A DNA stretch of 64,000 nt from Capitella teleta (Eukaryota > Annelida > Polychaeta > Capitellidae). This document shows, in pieces, positions 12,601 through 26,500 of this stretch (the first letter of the stretch is position 1; the number at the start of each line of letters is the position of its first letter). Under the pieces are notes generated by a model. The model saw only the letters and a list, made by a program, of their open reading frames with translations, was not told where the DNA came from and made no database searches. The position numbers and the translations under genes are program-made. The DNA lies in assembly GCA_000328365.1 (NCBI GenBank), contig KB311516.1, positions 1 to 64,000 on the forward strand, written 5' to 3'.

Positions 12601-15600
12601 AGTTCTATTTATAGCTCCGTTCGGGATCTGCTTTCAACATTCGGCTCATTGACTCGCGTTATTGCACAGACATCTGTTGAACTCTGTTTATGCGAAACCC
12701 GAATATACGGTAAGCAACACCTCCAAGCAGATACAAAGTCCTGACAGAGTGTTTCCTGGAAATTCCTTCCTATGAATCCTAGGTTGATGTCATTCCCAAA
12801 TGGATGCAGCCGGATTTCGGGTCGTCTCCTTCGTGGATCTTTGCTCCGTGCTGTGTTGACAGAGGGAAACTCCAAAACCGGGTCTTCTTGCAAATCCATA
12901 ACGAACGTTTACAATGCTCAAAGAATATATCATCTGCCTCCGAGCAAAACGCCTCCACCAACTCCTCTTGCTCCTCCTCTCGGACGAAAACAAAACCGAA
13001 AAAAAAAAAATCACCACTCTCCATCGTGTGTTCTCGCCGATGCAAAATGCATTTTCGCGAAATCTTATTTGCGTGGAATTCACGTTTGTGTGTGAGGGGG
13101 TGGGGGGGAGGGGGGAATGCCCGTGGCAGCAATTATGTGGCATCCCTCCCCGACCCCCTTCCGCTCAGCACCGCTCGGAATCCGATTGCAATCCTGCATC
13201 GCCGTCAGATTCACGCGGGTGCTGAATTTGCGTGGAGTCGATTGACCCCCTTCCTCGTTGGCATGGCAACCGCCTGCTCTCCGGAAAAAAAAAGAGAAGA
13301 GTGCTGTCATTGTGTCTTGTAGGCGTATAGGTCTCAAGACTGAAGCATCCTGAGGATGTATGAGCCATTAGCGGCGACCTGTTCATTCTAATTCACCCGC
13401 TGCCTCGCATTACGTCAAACTGATCGTTGATTTATGCATCGCGCCGTGACTTAGAAAAGTCTCTCTCTCTCGAATCGTGATGGGGTGGCGTGCTCAAATT
13501 GGTCGCTTTTATCTTTTTATTTTTACCTCGTGAACATTCCTGTGGTCGAAATGACCACTCCTTCCTTCGATCCCCAGGGCAGTGGTCAGTGCATGACTCA
13601 TGGCTACATGGCGATCTGCATTACTGCTTTGTTGTTTCGACATTCATGAGCACTGGCTTCTGGGAAACGTCCAAGGGCGATCCTATTCCGATGGACGGAG
13701 GGGGGGGAGGCTATACTGACTGATGTGTACCCTCGGGCCCATTGTTAATGATGCGCAATTGCTGCTATTAATAGCCCACTCTGGCGTACGGCAAAATGAC
13801 AATTACATGACATCTGAGAAAAACAAACATTTGAAATCCGCAATGGATTGTGATCCGTTTCAATTCACGTTTTCTTATTGATTTTTCTGATGTTTTTATT
13901 ATTTTATTCACAGTCGACGGAGTTGGTGAACTCGGCCGTTTTGACGGGCAAGATCCAGAATCTACCGATGCGCGTCTATTCCATCAGTCAAGCGGGCAAG
14001 ATCGGCGACATCACCTCACAGACCACGTGTCACTCTGGCGACGAAGATGTTCTCAAGGTACGTGTTATCGTTTCATTATTCACCTACATTCCAACTATAA
14101 TTATAATTATATAATAATATATATATATATATAGATATTCTGGAACTGGGGTGTTTTTACTTGGAGGGTCTTGGTCCATCGCTCTAATCTCCTCTCCTAA
14201 TGCATTGACATCGATGCGATTCGGCCGATTGAGTCAAAATGGAAAGGGATCATTCATTTCGTCGTCTGAAGCGGAGGGAGCATACCGTTATTACTGCCAC
14301 TTGCACCTGAGGCTTTCGTTCCATAAAGGGTTCTGCAGGTCGATAACGTTATATTCTGTTTATCATCGCAGAATCGGTTCAGATCGAGTGCATGCACCGC
14401 CCTCAACTTCCGCCTTGCAGCACCGGACCGCATCGCCTTCCCATCTTGAGTCAATACTCTGCCCGTGTAATTGTTTGTGTGGCTAATATCCCCGAGGCAA
14501 AAAAAAAAAAAATAGGAGGAAACCAGGCGCTTCTCTCTCTAACAGTCAACTCGCGTGTTTATAAGATTTCTGCTGACTGTAAAACCTCTTCTTCATGGCA
14601 TTTCTCGCTCGTGTGTTCTCATCTCCATGCAGTTCTGTCTTTAGTACTCGGGTGTGAAAAGGCTATATCTTGACGAAATGTCGCCGTCCATGTAAACTCC
14701 GCCCCTTTTTAGCCAGGGCCCATTGACTGGACTGTGCGCCAGTGCTTTCGTTGGCTGCAGCCACAGCATCGCGTATTCGCTGCACTCCGTCCGGCCATAA
14801 CCCACGCTTTGTCCAGTTAATTAATGCACACGCCTCATGTTTGCTGATGTTGCTCATTCGATGGGCGTCGACTTCCCCAGCACCCTCCTCAATCGGCTCC
14901 CTTTCAGTGCCCCTCGCCTCCCGGAAATTGCCTCCGCGCATAAAGCACCAGCGGCCACTGACGTCGTCTGTACAATGTAGTCGTCTCGACTAAAAAGCGA
15001 CCTTGATCCACTTTCGCCCGATTTCATAATCTCCGTGTTTCATCTTTACTTGAAATCCTCACGGAGCTTTTTCGCGAGATCTTTCTGCTGATTTGCGTGG
15101 GGTTTGCTCAGTGCAACTGCTGCTGCTGCTGCTGTGACCCAATATAACAAGAAGACACTTGAGCGTGTCTGCTATCGGCAGTCGCTGCCGCCAATGACCT
15201 CTCTTGAACTCTTCACCTCTGCGATCGATGTCGCTTCTTAGGAAGAAGCGCGCACTGCTGTTGGTTGGTGATGCAGCATAATTCTCATGAATAAGCCAGA
15301 ACGGTGGTCGTCTCTCGCCCGCAAGATGCTTGCCCTCTTATGCAATACCTTGAATCATTCACCGTGCACCGGCCATAAATTAACCAGCTCATTTGGGGCT
15401 GCGCGACATCATCAAAAGCGTCGCCAAATGAGGTTCTCTCTCTCTCGATGGCCCCTGTGTGTACCCCCCGCCCCCCGGTCCTCTTGTCTGCAGGCGTCTC
15501 CAGTGACACGAGACAGGCTCTCATAATGGCCGTATAAGGCGGACTTCAATCACTCAATGTCTTCATGAATGCGCTGTGCAGGCTTCAGTGTTAATGGCAG

Positions 15601-17873
15601 TTTAGCTTCTGCAATACCTGGCGGTCCATTCGTGAAATGTTGATATTGTCACGTGCCCGGGGTGGGTAGGACACACCGTCTAATTGGCATCGCGATTCAG
15701 TCCCTGTAGTAGGCAGGAGACAGGGGTAACAATATGTGATTGTGTGGATGCTTTGTAATTCAGGTGGTGCAGTCGTGTAACCTTGTGTACGTGGATGGCT
15801 CAGAGACGAAGGGTTCGCCCAGTGTGAGCGTCATCGCCAAGTACGGCAGACACACCAAGTTCCTCTTCTTCCGCGTCTGGGTTCCTGAGTTGCCGCTGGT
15901 CATTGACCTCTCCGACAGCAAACTCAGCCAGATCAAAGGATGGAAAACTCCCAAGCACCAGCGCACGTAAGGACACCCGCGAATGCACGCTCACCAAAGA
16001 GTAACTCTGGTGTTGCAGCTCCCCAGCGCCACCAAGTTCATCCCCAGGGAAAGGGTCGTCGCCCTCCTCCTCCAGGTTCACGAGGGGAGTCGATTACGGC
16101 ATCCTTCCGCAGCCGGAGCAGTTGTTGAGGGAAGACGGGATGAGGCAGGAAGACTTCTCCGTGACATGCAGCCTGCGCTTCCAGCAGTCGCTGGTCGACA
16201 TCTACGCCCGCTTCTCTGTTCCTGACGGCGTGCGCAGCCAGTTCTTCGTTCACCGGAAAGCTCTGCTCAGGGTCACTGACCTGGTGCAAGATCGACTGCG
16301 TATCGCTGACACGAGTATCGCTTCGTTGGAAGGGAGGGTCATCGAAGGACTTCAATCAGGACGCACTGAGATCCAGGTTGAACGCTAAAGCTGTTTTGTT
16401 GGTTGTTTTATGTTCTATATCTCCAGGTGCTCAACCAGCAAGGAAGGGTCATTGGAGCCACTGAGGTCAAGGTCGCTAATGATAAGGTCGATATTGAGCG
16501 GCTGGAGGTCAATGTCGTGTCAGGGGTCAGCTTGGAGCTGCGACCTCAGCCCGACCTCCCAGGGACGCTGACTGCTCGCGTTCATACCCAGAGCCAGCTG
16601 CTGGAGAAATACCAGGTGAGACCGGAGCTGCTTTATGAAAGGATTTGCTGATTTTGATCGCATGCAGGAGGCGATACTGGACGTTTCTGTGAAGTTCGAT
16701 GACGGCACTCGCATGGCTCTGCACAGCGTCCCTGCCAGTGATTACTACTTGGATTCGGACACCCTGAACAACCACATCGTTGGCTTTGGGCCCATGCTCT
16801 CCAAGGACACGCCACGCGTCATTGCTCTCGGTCCTGGCAAAGGGGAGCTGATGAAGCTGTCTCTCGAACTGGGAGACGCATGCCAACGGAAGAAGTCCAG
16901 ACCGCTGGCCGTCAGTTACGTGTACATTGACGTGGATTTCGAGGAGAGCGGAACGCCGGATCTGCAGAATGATGCCAGCCACCTGAGCTACGGAGGCCCC
17001 AGCGACATGTATCGGTCGCAGAACGTGCAATCAGGCAAAGGCGTGCTGCATGTGAGCGTAGAGGGAGCGGGCGGGAAGCCGGGGAAAGCCCCGCGGGAAC
17101 ACATGCCCATGCATGAGGAGGAGGTTCTGGAGACGCCCTACAAGGAGGCTCAGCAACAACCGATCGTGGAAGCACAATCAATGACGGCCTTGGAGATCGG
17201 CATGTACAACCTGCTGGGGGTCTTCTGCTTGGCTATCGTGGTACTCATGGTGAACTGCGTCATATTTGTGGTTCGCTATCGTCACAAGCGGCAGCCCCTT
17301 AAAGGTCGCGAGCACGTGTCTCAGGCGCCGGACTGGGTGTGGATCGGAAGGGCCACCCTCGAGCGCAATGCCATCAGCACCACATGCCAGCAGGCCCTCA
17401 TGCCAGACGCTGACTTCAATGGCAACCACAGCCTGCAGCTGCCGGTCAGCCAGCGCAGCTCAGCCGCCAGCCGCCAGAGCCAGCGCAACAGCACGGTCTC
17501 CACTTACAAAGGGAGCGAGTGCAGCATCCGCATCACGGCCAATCCTTTGATGGATGAGAACGCCAACCCCCAGCAGGAGGAGGAGACGCAGCCCCTGGCG
17601 CCCTCCTCCCTGGACGCAGGGCCCAGCACCCTGCCCCCTATCCACCACTACACCCTACCCCCTCCTCGAGCGGGAGGCATAGGCTTCCACTCCTCTACCC
17701 GCGCCTCCACCTGCTCCTCTGTCCCCGACGACAGTCTACGCAGACGCAAGCTGGCTGAACTGGAGGAAGCAGTGGCCTCTGGCTCAGAGCTGGAATTTGA
17801 CTACGAATCACTGGGCATGACCTACGAGCAGCTCATGGACTACTTTGACAATCTGAAGGAATCCACCGCTTAG
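6653..17873 (+). CDS. TMEM132: TMEM132-family single-pass membrane protein
   Basis: Nine coding exons: 6653-6707, 9655-10459, 10521-10670, 11448-11646, 13914-14057, 15774-15966, 16027-16376, 16427-16615 and 16668-17873. Phases join throughout, giving about 1096 aa, the usual TMEM132 length. Exon 1 encodes a signal peptide (MMRCCWIYVAICAIFSAS). Family landmarks run in order: 'KSFYPGSKFKVPVKL', 'ELVNSAVLTGKIQNLPMRV', 'CHSGDEDVLK', 'CNLVYVDGSETKG', 'VWVPELPLVIDLSDSKLSQIKGW' and 'IQVLNQQGRVIGATEVKV'. One transmembrane helix lies near residues 873-897 ('LLGVFCLAIVVLMVNCVIFVV'), then a cytoplasmic tail of about 200 aa. TMEM132 proteins are neural adhesion-type receptors with Ig-like/cohesin-like ectodomains, proposed to link the exterior to actin; this is family knowledge. 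Two splice sites are less canonical: the exon 7 acceptor is the second of two close AGs, and the exon 7 donor is GTTGAA. The vertebrate paralogue it corresponds to is not decidable. Confidence 0.93.
10781..10868. repeat. Tandem duplication, 2 x 44 bp
   Basis: Two identical 44-bp units beginning 'aaataaccctgttgctatag', at 10781-10824 and 10825-10868, in TMEM132 intron 3. Absence of differences points to a recent duplication. Confidence 0.95.
11665..11721. repeat. Short tandem repeat, period 31 bp
   Basis: A 26-bp string beginning 'gcgaccgtacccccattaag' occurs at 11665-11690 and again, unchanged, at 11696-11721. It lies just inside TMEM132 intron 4, about 18 bp past the 5' splice site of exon 4. 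Confidence 0.95.
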
Positions 17874-20560
17874 ACGTGTCTTATGGGAGATCGACAGTGT
17901 ATCTAGTCTCTTAGCCGTGTGGCGTGCATGTAATTCTTTCTTTCGTATTGTAAATACAAAAACCTCTCGAATTTTTTCAGCAAAGGTTTCAGAATTTGTT
18001 GTAGTGAGTGTATAATTGAGGATGCATTGTAGGAATTAATCAATAGAGCAATGGTTATGTTTTTTGTTTGTTTTTTTTTTTCAGTGTAAAACTCGAGAGC
18101 ACTCCTTCTCTTTTTCCCTCCTATCAAAAGCTGTTTTTCTGGCACACAATCATGATTCTGTTCTGATTCTCATTGTTTTCTTTCTCTTATTCTCTACTTG
18201 AAAAAAATAGAGTATATGGAAAACTACTCTTGAAATACTTTTTCTTTGTTTTCTTTGTTTTGTTTTTTTTTTTTTTTTTTTCGTTTTCATTTTTTTGACT
18301 TTAGTTAGCTCCTTGTGTTCAAACTGTGGCTCATTTTGCATATCTTTTTATTTATTTTATTTTTTTTTTCAATTCTTGAGTTCAGGTCATAAAATGGAGA
18401 CGTGTATCTCCGTCTGTTGAGTGAGAGGGTTTGAGTCATGCTGATGACCGGGAGGCTAGTTTGACTCAAAATGTCCACATTACCTCAGTTTTATTTTTTA
18501 TTCATAATATCTATAGTAATCGTTATTTACAATTTTAATTTTTTTTTCCCCCTATTTTCAATTTATATGTGTAATGTTATACTCATTTTCCTCAATATAT
18601 GCTGTGCATTTTTCATCAAAACAGAAAGTTTTTTCTTGACTTGTGACAAGATTTTTTTTTTTTTAGCTAAGAATAATTGGCCACCAGATGTTTTGACCAT
18701 AAAAAAAATACTTAAGCTCTTTTTTTTTTTTTTTTTTTTCTTGAGACTTTGAATCAAAACACTTTTCAGAGAGAATAATTAATTTTTTTTTATAACCATG
18801 ACTCATTATTTTGTCAAAACTACTGCAGTCACAAATATTATGTTATTTTACTTTTATTTTTTACTGGCTACGCCATGTGAAACCAAAATCCATGATAATC
18901 CCTGACTAGTCAATATTTTTCAATTTTTGTTTATGTCGTAGTATAAAATAAGAATCTCTTCATTAATTTTTGAGTATTTAAATTTAGTGCCGTCGTGAGC
19001 AAGCACTTGCACTTTGAACAAAACAAAAAGTTTGGTAGAAATTGTGGAATATTTGATCTCCTCAAAGCATGGCTTCATGATGATATGATTTTTATATCTT
19101 GAATTCATCCGTAATTTTATTTATTTCATTAGATATCTCCTTTTTTTCACCAAAATAAATAATCATTATTTTTTTTTCTATGGGTGTAATAATCGTTTTT
19201 TGAGCCCCACTTTTTGTGTACCAAATTAGAAGAAAAATGTAAACTTTCAAAATGAAATCCAATATAAAAATAATAATACATGTATTATATGACTTTATTG
19301 TACATTATTATTATTATTATTATTATTATTAACATAATAAATATGTATGTTCCTAATAAGTTCTTGTGTTTCTTATTACAAAACCGAAATTGACAAGCAA
19401 ATTCAGCATGGCGTCTCGCTACAGTACGTCAGCGACATTTCGCAAGCATACACTTTTGATGGCAGCGGTCAACCACCTTCGCCTCGGACCTCTCCTCAAT
19501 ATGTAAATCTTGACCATAACTCGCCCTCATTCCAGAACTCGGCTGGTCCGGGAGACGCTAACATCGATTTCTGGATGCGAGCCAGGTCAGGTCAAGGTCA
19601 CCTGTCCGGCACACGTCTCTCTCGAATAACGTTCAGCGGCTGGCATCGACAGTCGCTTAGCGGGAATGCAACCTGCTATCGACGTTTCATGCAGCGGAGA
19701 TCTTGCAAATGTTTCCTGGGGCTATTTCACAGGAATCGTGTCAATGCCTCAATTAGCCTAAATTATGAACGCCCCTGTACTATAGCTAGCCTACTAGTAT
19801 AGACTAGTTTGATCGGTCCAAATAGGTGTCTGTTTATGTAGAATGAGCGACGTATATATTATTTGTATATGCGGTTACTATTGGTTTCGAAATATTAATC
19901 AGTGACGCGTATCTTAACTCAAAGGGTATATTTCTTTTCAAAAATAAAACGTCAATATAATTACTCGGGCAAATACGGAGTGCATTCCACAAGATGTGCG
20001 TAGTACAAATGATATGTTGTGCTCGCGCAACGGATGAAATGCGGCAGTTTCTTTGGACGCGTAAGTACGTTATGATGCTATGGCTGACAGCGTTCATGAA
20101 TGAAATGCAAACCGTTTTGAGTCAGTCTCCACTCTGATTGTCCACGCCAGACACTGAAGATCGAGATTCCATTCCAAACATCGACCTATATGTATACATG
20201 TATATTGTGGAAGTGACGACTGTGATCGATGCACTAATTGGATGAAGAGCTGTTCACTAATGAGATACCTTAACTCCGATGTGAATTCAATGAAACGTAG
20301 AATTTTCCCTGGACGGAACAAAAGCAACAACTGAATTGAGATAATACAATATAAACGAGTTTTTGTTAAGAAGGTTTATTTTATAATATTAAAAAATGAT
20401 AAAGAAAAATCTGATATAAACTTTTAAAATGCAGAAAAATCACTGTTGAAACTAAAAAGATTTCCTAACAAAAAAATAATGCTGCATGGTATTAACTCAT
20501 TTTTTACTGGCCAATAGTTTAATAATATTTGGCAAAAATACGTGGAATGAATAAACACAT
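17874..20560. other. Convergent spacer: TMEM132 and DNA2 3' regions, T-rich
   Basis: TMEM132 (+) and DNA2 (-) end facing each other here. From 18060 to 19200 there are many poly-T runs, including ones near 18266-18281 and 18720-18739, and a (ATT)n tract at 19304-19330. An AATAAA at 19336 could serve a long TMEM132 3' UTR; on the minus strand an AATAAA-type signal near 20375 could serve DNA2. The stretch 19380-19600 has one frame with protein-like composition ('SGQPPSPRTSPQYVNLDHN'), but I find no splice sites or start that would make it an exon. Confidence 0.5.
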
Positions 20561-23500
20561 TTAATCCCGCCTCAAATGTAATGGCTGAAGAGCATCCTTT
20601 GGAATTGAAATGATCTGAAAATAAAAAAATAAAAAACCCAAAAATTCAGAAATTGAAACAAATAGTTGAAATTTGACGGAGTAACACTGACCTGAGTGTG
20701 AGTGAGGATGTTAATGAGTTGATCACAAGGCAAATAAGAGCGCATCGCATCTTTATTGCCGACTAAGATGAGTTTGTGCTTGGGTCTGGTGATGGCTACG
20801 TTCAGCCGACGTTCGTCTTTCAATATCTCACTCACCTGAATGCAAATTCAGGATTTAAACTTTTAAGAATTAACAGTCACATCTTTGCGCCCGTATCCAA
20901 ACAACTGAGATGCGAGGATACGGTTCGGTCTCATTGGCTCCATGGACGAAATCTAAAAATAGCCAATGCTCCGGATCTAGAAGACTGAGCGTTTTTGTTT
21001 CAGATGGAGCATAACTCAATGTTACGATTAATGTCACTTTAAACAACTTCATTAACGCAACATCTACTCTATCCATAGTTAATGTAGAGTGGGAAAACTA
21101 ATTACATTCCTCACAAATTGATGCCAACATTTCTATATTTTCTCACAATAATTATTGCTACTATAATTTCACTTGTATATCATGCATGTTTCACCTCAAA
21201 ACCCTCAAATTTTCCTTCATTATCATATTGTTGCTATGGTAAACCACATGAGAAATCTTTTCACGCTTTTACTTTTGTCACATGGTTTCCATTCCATCTG
21301 AAACAAGAATCATAATACTGAGTCCGACGGAGCACTGGCCCCTTCCAGGTTTCACCGTTACATAACAGTCCAGTGACATCTTGTCGAACTAATCTTTGCC
21401 ACGCAGCATGATTAAATTCACATTTTGATAAGAACGTGACTCACGGGACCATCTGCTTCCTGGCCACGCACGAATGACAGCAGAATGACGTCCTTATCTC
21501 TGCCCTGAAATTGGTCAACCGTGTTCACCTCAACGTTATGCAACGCTCTCTCTCGCAATGCATCAGACAACAGCTGAACCTGCTGTCGGTACGGAGCTAT
21601 GACGCCAATGTCATCCTCACAGAAACAATTCTACAAAGAACAAAATATAAATACACGGGGGTAGATAAATAAAGAAATTCTTTACTTTTGAGAGTATTTC
21701 CACCAATGAAGATATAACGGAAACTTCAAAAGTGTTAGTAACGCCCTCTGGTGGTGGTCGGTGGCTTGCCGTGTCCAGAAAGACGACTTCGTAGCCTTTT
21801 TCAGGGCTCAGCGCTTTCCGCTGCCAGTCTGAACACTGTGACTGCATTTCAGATGAATATTATGACAAGCATAAAAAAAAGATTACTGCGTTTAGTACCA
21901 GAGTTGAAGGATCGAGTTTGAGGCGAGATTCGGCAATTTTGTCTGATCCACACTTGAGGGCGTTATTGTAGATGAGGTGGTTACTTAATCGCATGATTTC
22001 TCTGAAAACAAAAACAAAAACAAAAGAATAATATTAGTAATTAATAATAGACAAAAATTTAAGGGTAACGCTGACTAGAGATAGCTAACCAGAAAATAGG
22101 ATCCAAAAAATAAAGACGAATTCTAAAAATTCTCACTTGTTCATTCGGTATTGCAAATTGAGCTCGTAAGTAGCGCCAGTGTCGTCCAGCCGAGCGAACA
22201 GGGATTCCGCCATGCCGAGATCTCTGTGATGAAATATTAAAAGCGCGCACACACAGGGGTTGCGCGTACTTGGCCTGCTGACTCTGCACAACAGGAGGCA
22301 GTTGAAGCGGATCGCCAACTAAGACAAACTTCTCAGAGAGAAGCAGCGGCCCAAAGCAGGCCGGCTGAAGCACCTGCGAGGCCTCGTCCACTATGCACAC
22401 GTCAAAACGCCTCTTTGAAAGAACCGCATTGCTGGCACTGGCTCCGAGGCACGTCGTTGCAACTACAGGCTTAGAGAGTGGTGAAGGTGAGTTGTATTGC
22501 ATTGAGTTTAATTTTAATAATAATAATGCTTTATTCGTACACAACAAAAACAACAACAAAACAAAAAATTGAAACAAACATTTAAAAAAAAAAAATTTTT
22601 TAAACTAAAACATATAAAAAACAATATTTTAAAATAATTTACTCCTCACCATTGAAGCATAAAATTGAGATATTTCCTCGACAGATCGCATGCCTTTGGT
22701 CAAGGAAGCGGCTGACCGTTGCTGGATAACAGGATGGACGCGTTCCGGCCGCCCAAGTCTCACGTAAGGGACATTGTACTGCAAACAAATATCCCAGAAA
22801 TAATTGAAAGTGATTCAGTTAAAAAACCTTATTGAGTTTGAGGAGAATGTTGTCGACCGCTGAGTGAGTGTAACTGGTCAGTAGAACGGATTGACCAAGG
22901 CTGACCAGCACTCGGACCAAAGCTACGATCGTGGAGGTTTTTCCTGGAGCAACAAAATAATAATTACAATAATTTTTTTTTTTTTTTTTGGGTGATAATT
23001 AGAGTTAATAACCTGTGCCTGGATATCCCTTGATCAAAATATAATCCTTGCACATCAGAACCTGTAAATAAAATTTGATTTAATTTATATGATTTTTCAC
23101 TAAATTTCACCTTCAAAATAGCTGTCTTCTGTGGTTTGTTCAATGTGGTGAAAATGTCTTTAACTGTGGGCATAAAAGAAAAATTGAAAAATCATAACTT
23201 TGATAAAAAAAAATATCTCTGGATACTCAGCAAAGAATTCATGAAGGATTATAAAAAGACAAACACCTTTCTCAACGATGCGTCTCGACATGGTCAGATC
23301 AAACTCAGGTCGCTTTCTGTCAATCACGATCGACCGCAACTTATAGCTAAGAATAAAAACCACATAACTAGATGAAAAAAAATGAAGCATCAATAAATAA
23401 ACCTGTGAAGCGTTGGAGTCATGAGAGAAGAAAGACACGTCAACGTTTGAGCTGCTGAGTTGTAGGAATCAACTTTATCCAAGCGGTAAATCGTCTCAGG

Positions 23501-26500
23501 AAAATCCTTATAATTCCGCATATCCCTGAGTATTAGAGAGAGAAAAAAATCATAATCATGCAATACTACCATTGAGAGAGCAAGAGCGTACCTATCTGTA
23601 ACCACGGTAACCAAAGAAGCGTCAATACCCGTGATGGTTGCGTAATTACACAGTGCGATGTACGGCTTGTTCTCAGTGCTAATTACGACGCTGTCGTTAA
23701 CGGTGACCCCCGTGTGATGCAGTGAAACGGCGCTGTTTTGTAAGGCGAGAATTAAAGAGGTTTTTTATCTGGTGCATTAGCTTGAGTACCTTGGGTGGTT
23801 GGGCTTCCTGGTGAAGACGCTCACAAAAGACTCATAGCTGAGTGATGAACACCGATCGGCACAGAGCACCACTCCACTCAAACAACTGCGCTTCTGTTCT
23901 CTGAAACAAGATAGAAATAATCACCATCAACAACTGATTGATAAGGAAGCCACGTTAAAAATTGAAAATATTATGTTTACAGTATAATCTCAATATGTTG
24001 AATTTCAAGGGACTGTCGAAATCACTTTGAGTTATAGAGCCTTTGAGATATAGTAACATGGATCAAGCATGGAAAAAAAAATGAGTTGAGTTTTCTCTTC
24101 GTAGCCACGATGACGAGTGTACGTGCAGAGACGAAATGATGACCCAACACTGCCCTCCGCTCACTAATATACCTGGTATCCACCCCCTTTGAAGTCTTGG
24201 GTGCCTTTCATATTTTCTCTGATATTGCCGATTTAAAAATCACAAACGCTTTGTAGATTTCCGTAATCGTTGCATGTTTTTAAACAATGCCGACCACAAA
24301 GGAACACATTGAATGAGGCTTTGCATCTCTGTTTTGACATCTATTGTAAGCATGGATATGATTGAGGAGTTACTCCGAGAACCCCTCGCTGTCAACTTCG
24401 AGAAAAGTGTGAATGACGCTGATTGAACGTAATTAGTTGAGACAGCTTTATCAAATCACAGGCTTCAACATAAAGGTATCGAAAGTTACCCATGTGGACG
24501 GTAAATGACCTCGAGTTATAGAGCTTTTTGAGTTATGGGAGTTCGACATATGATCCATATCGTTAGAAAAGTCGATGTACGGGTATAGGGAGGGACTCGG
24601 GGATTCAAGATGGCTTCGAGTTATATCGAGCAATTGAGTTATGGGACTTCAACATATCGAGATTATATTGTATGACATTATAAATTTATATGATAATAAC
24701 CATAGCCCAATTGACCCCTGACCTTTCATAAGCAGGGAGACACCATATCTCGCTAGGTTTCTTCTTTCTTCTTTCAGCAGCAATTTCTTCCAAATGTACT
24801 AAATTAAACCAGTGAGTGAAATACTCCCGCTGAGAGTGAGTGAGATGAGTGAGACTTTCAGGGGCCAGTTTACTCATCAAGTGATCATCAGGGAGTGTTA
24901 ACGACTCCACACATCTGAATTGACAGCAGTGACTGTTTAAAAAACAAAAAGTGAAATTATTTCCACTAACTGCATGTACAAGGAGCAGTTCAGCAACTGA
25001 GGACATTTGCTACAAAATCGTTCATTATTAATTGGCTTCGGGAGAGCGGAATGTGCGTTTTTTCTGCTCTCAATGATGTAGTGTGCCATTTCGTTCCTCA
25101 GTTGTATTAATCCTGTCGGTAAAATTCATGAAACAAAAATTTAAACAACCAGAAATAAACTAAAATACCTTTTTTGTTGATATGATTTGCGGATACAGTT
25201 TCCATAGCGCTATGTTTTATGTATAGCAGAATACCAGAATGAGGCTCTTGCCTACGATCTCCAGACATCATTGAATACAACGTCACCTATGAACTCAAAG
25301 ACATAAATCAATTTGGCCCGCTGCCAATTGATCTCCTTACCTGTCCTTTGTGTTCCACAGAAAACGAAGCTTTCCCGGTTTTCAATTCAAGGGGAACACA
25401 TTTATTTTCCCAAACGCTTTTGTTGTTTGGTCGAATTCGCACATTTAACGTAAGATCAATTTTTCCTTTGACGCCATATCTAATTTTATTTTATTTTTGG
25501 GACAGAAATATATTAAAGAATTTCCTTATTAATTAAACGCAGTTGATCACCTCGGAGACCAGACATTCTCTTCGATATCAGCAATGTCCTCAATATGCAG
25601 TAGGTCATCTGTTGGTCTGAGCAAATCAAATAATTAGAAATTAAAATAATTACCCAGGTATGAAACAATGAGAATTCAATCTCAACTAATGAAATCCGCC
25701 GTATTTGGCAACAATTCTGCGAGAATTCAGCAAATTTCTCCGATGATAAATAAATGCACCGACTGACCCTTTCATTCCCATTTGTCGGTTGCTCTTGCAG
25801 ACGTGTTTGTCCACAAATGCTCTGATGTGTGGAAGCAGGAGGCTCACTTCCTCTCGCAATTTTTCTTCCGTTAAATTCTGACCAAACCTGAGATGAGATA
25901 AAAGAAGTTAATTCCAACCTGCGACGTCTGCAAACCAACATGTCATGCAGGAAATTATTCTGGCTCAGAATTTCATCGCAAATTTTTCCCATTTCACTCT
26001 CAGTGTAAGCTTTTCGACTCAGAATCTGTAAAAATCAAAAAATGTTAAATTCAATTTGTTAATCAATTAACATTAATCTAAAACTTACCTGTTGGAATAT
26101 GGCATGCATGATGCTTCCTTGCAGCATGTGAATATTCATGGGGTCACAGCCCTAACGACCAAAACAAACGTTGAGAAATTCTACTTTTGAAAAATGAAAT
26201 TTGATTTTACCTTAAATTTCTCATTGAGAACAGAACTGTAAAAAATACAAAAAATAAACAATTTTACTTTTATTTTTAATAATTTTTTAACCGAATCTCA
26301 CCGTCTCATACAGTGGAGTCCAGCCACAACGGATGTTCCCGATATCAGAAGATCGGGATTAACGACAATTAAACCCTGCGTTTCAGTAATCCGCGAGAAT
26401 CCACCTTGATTAACCGGATCCAGAAGATGCACGATGCATCCAGATGAAACGTGTGTCTCCATCCTGAGCAGAAAAAAAATTAATCTAAATTACCAAACAA

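Noticed and set aside
12600-13400. Many overlapping open frames on both strands in TMEM132 intron 4
   Set aside because: They arise from locally G/C-richer sequence with few stops. No frame shows family motifs, and TMEM132 exons 4 and 5 join in phase across the region.
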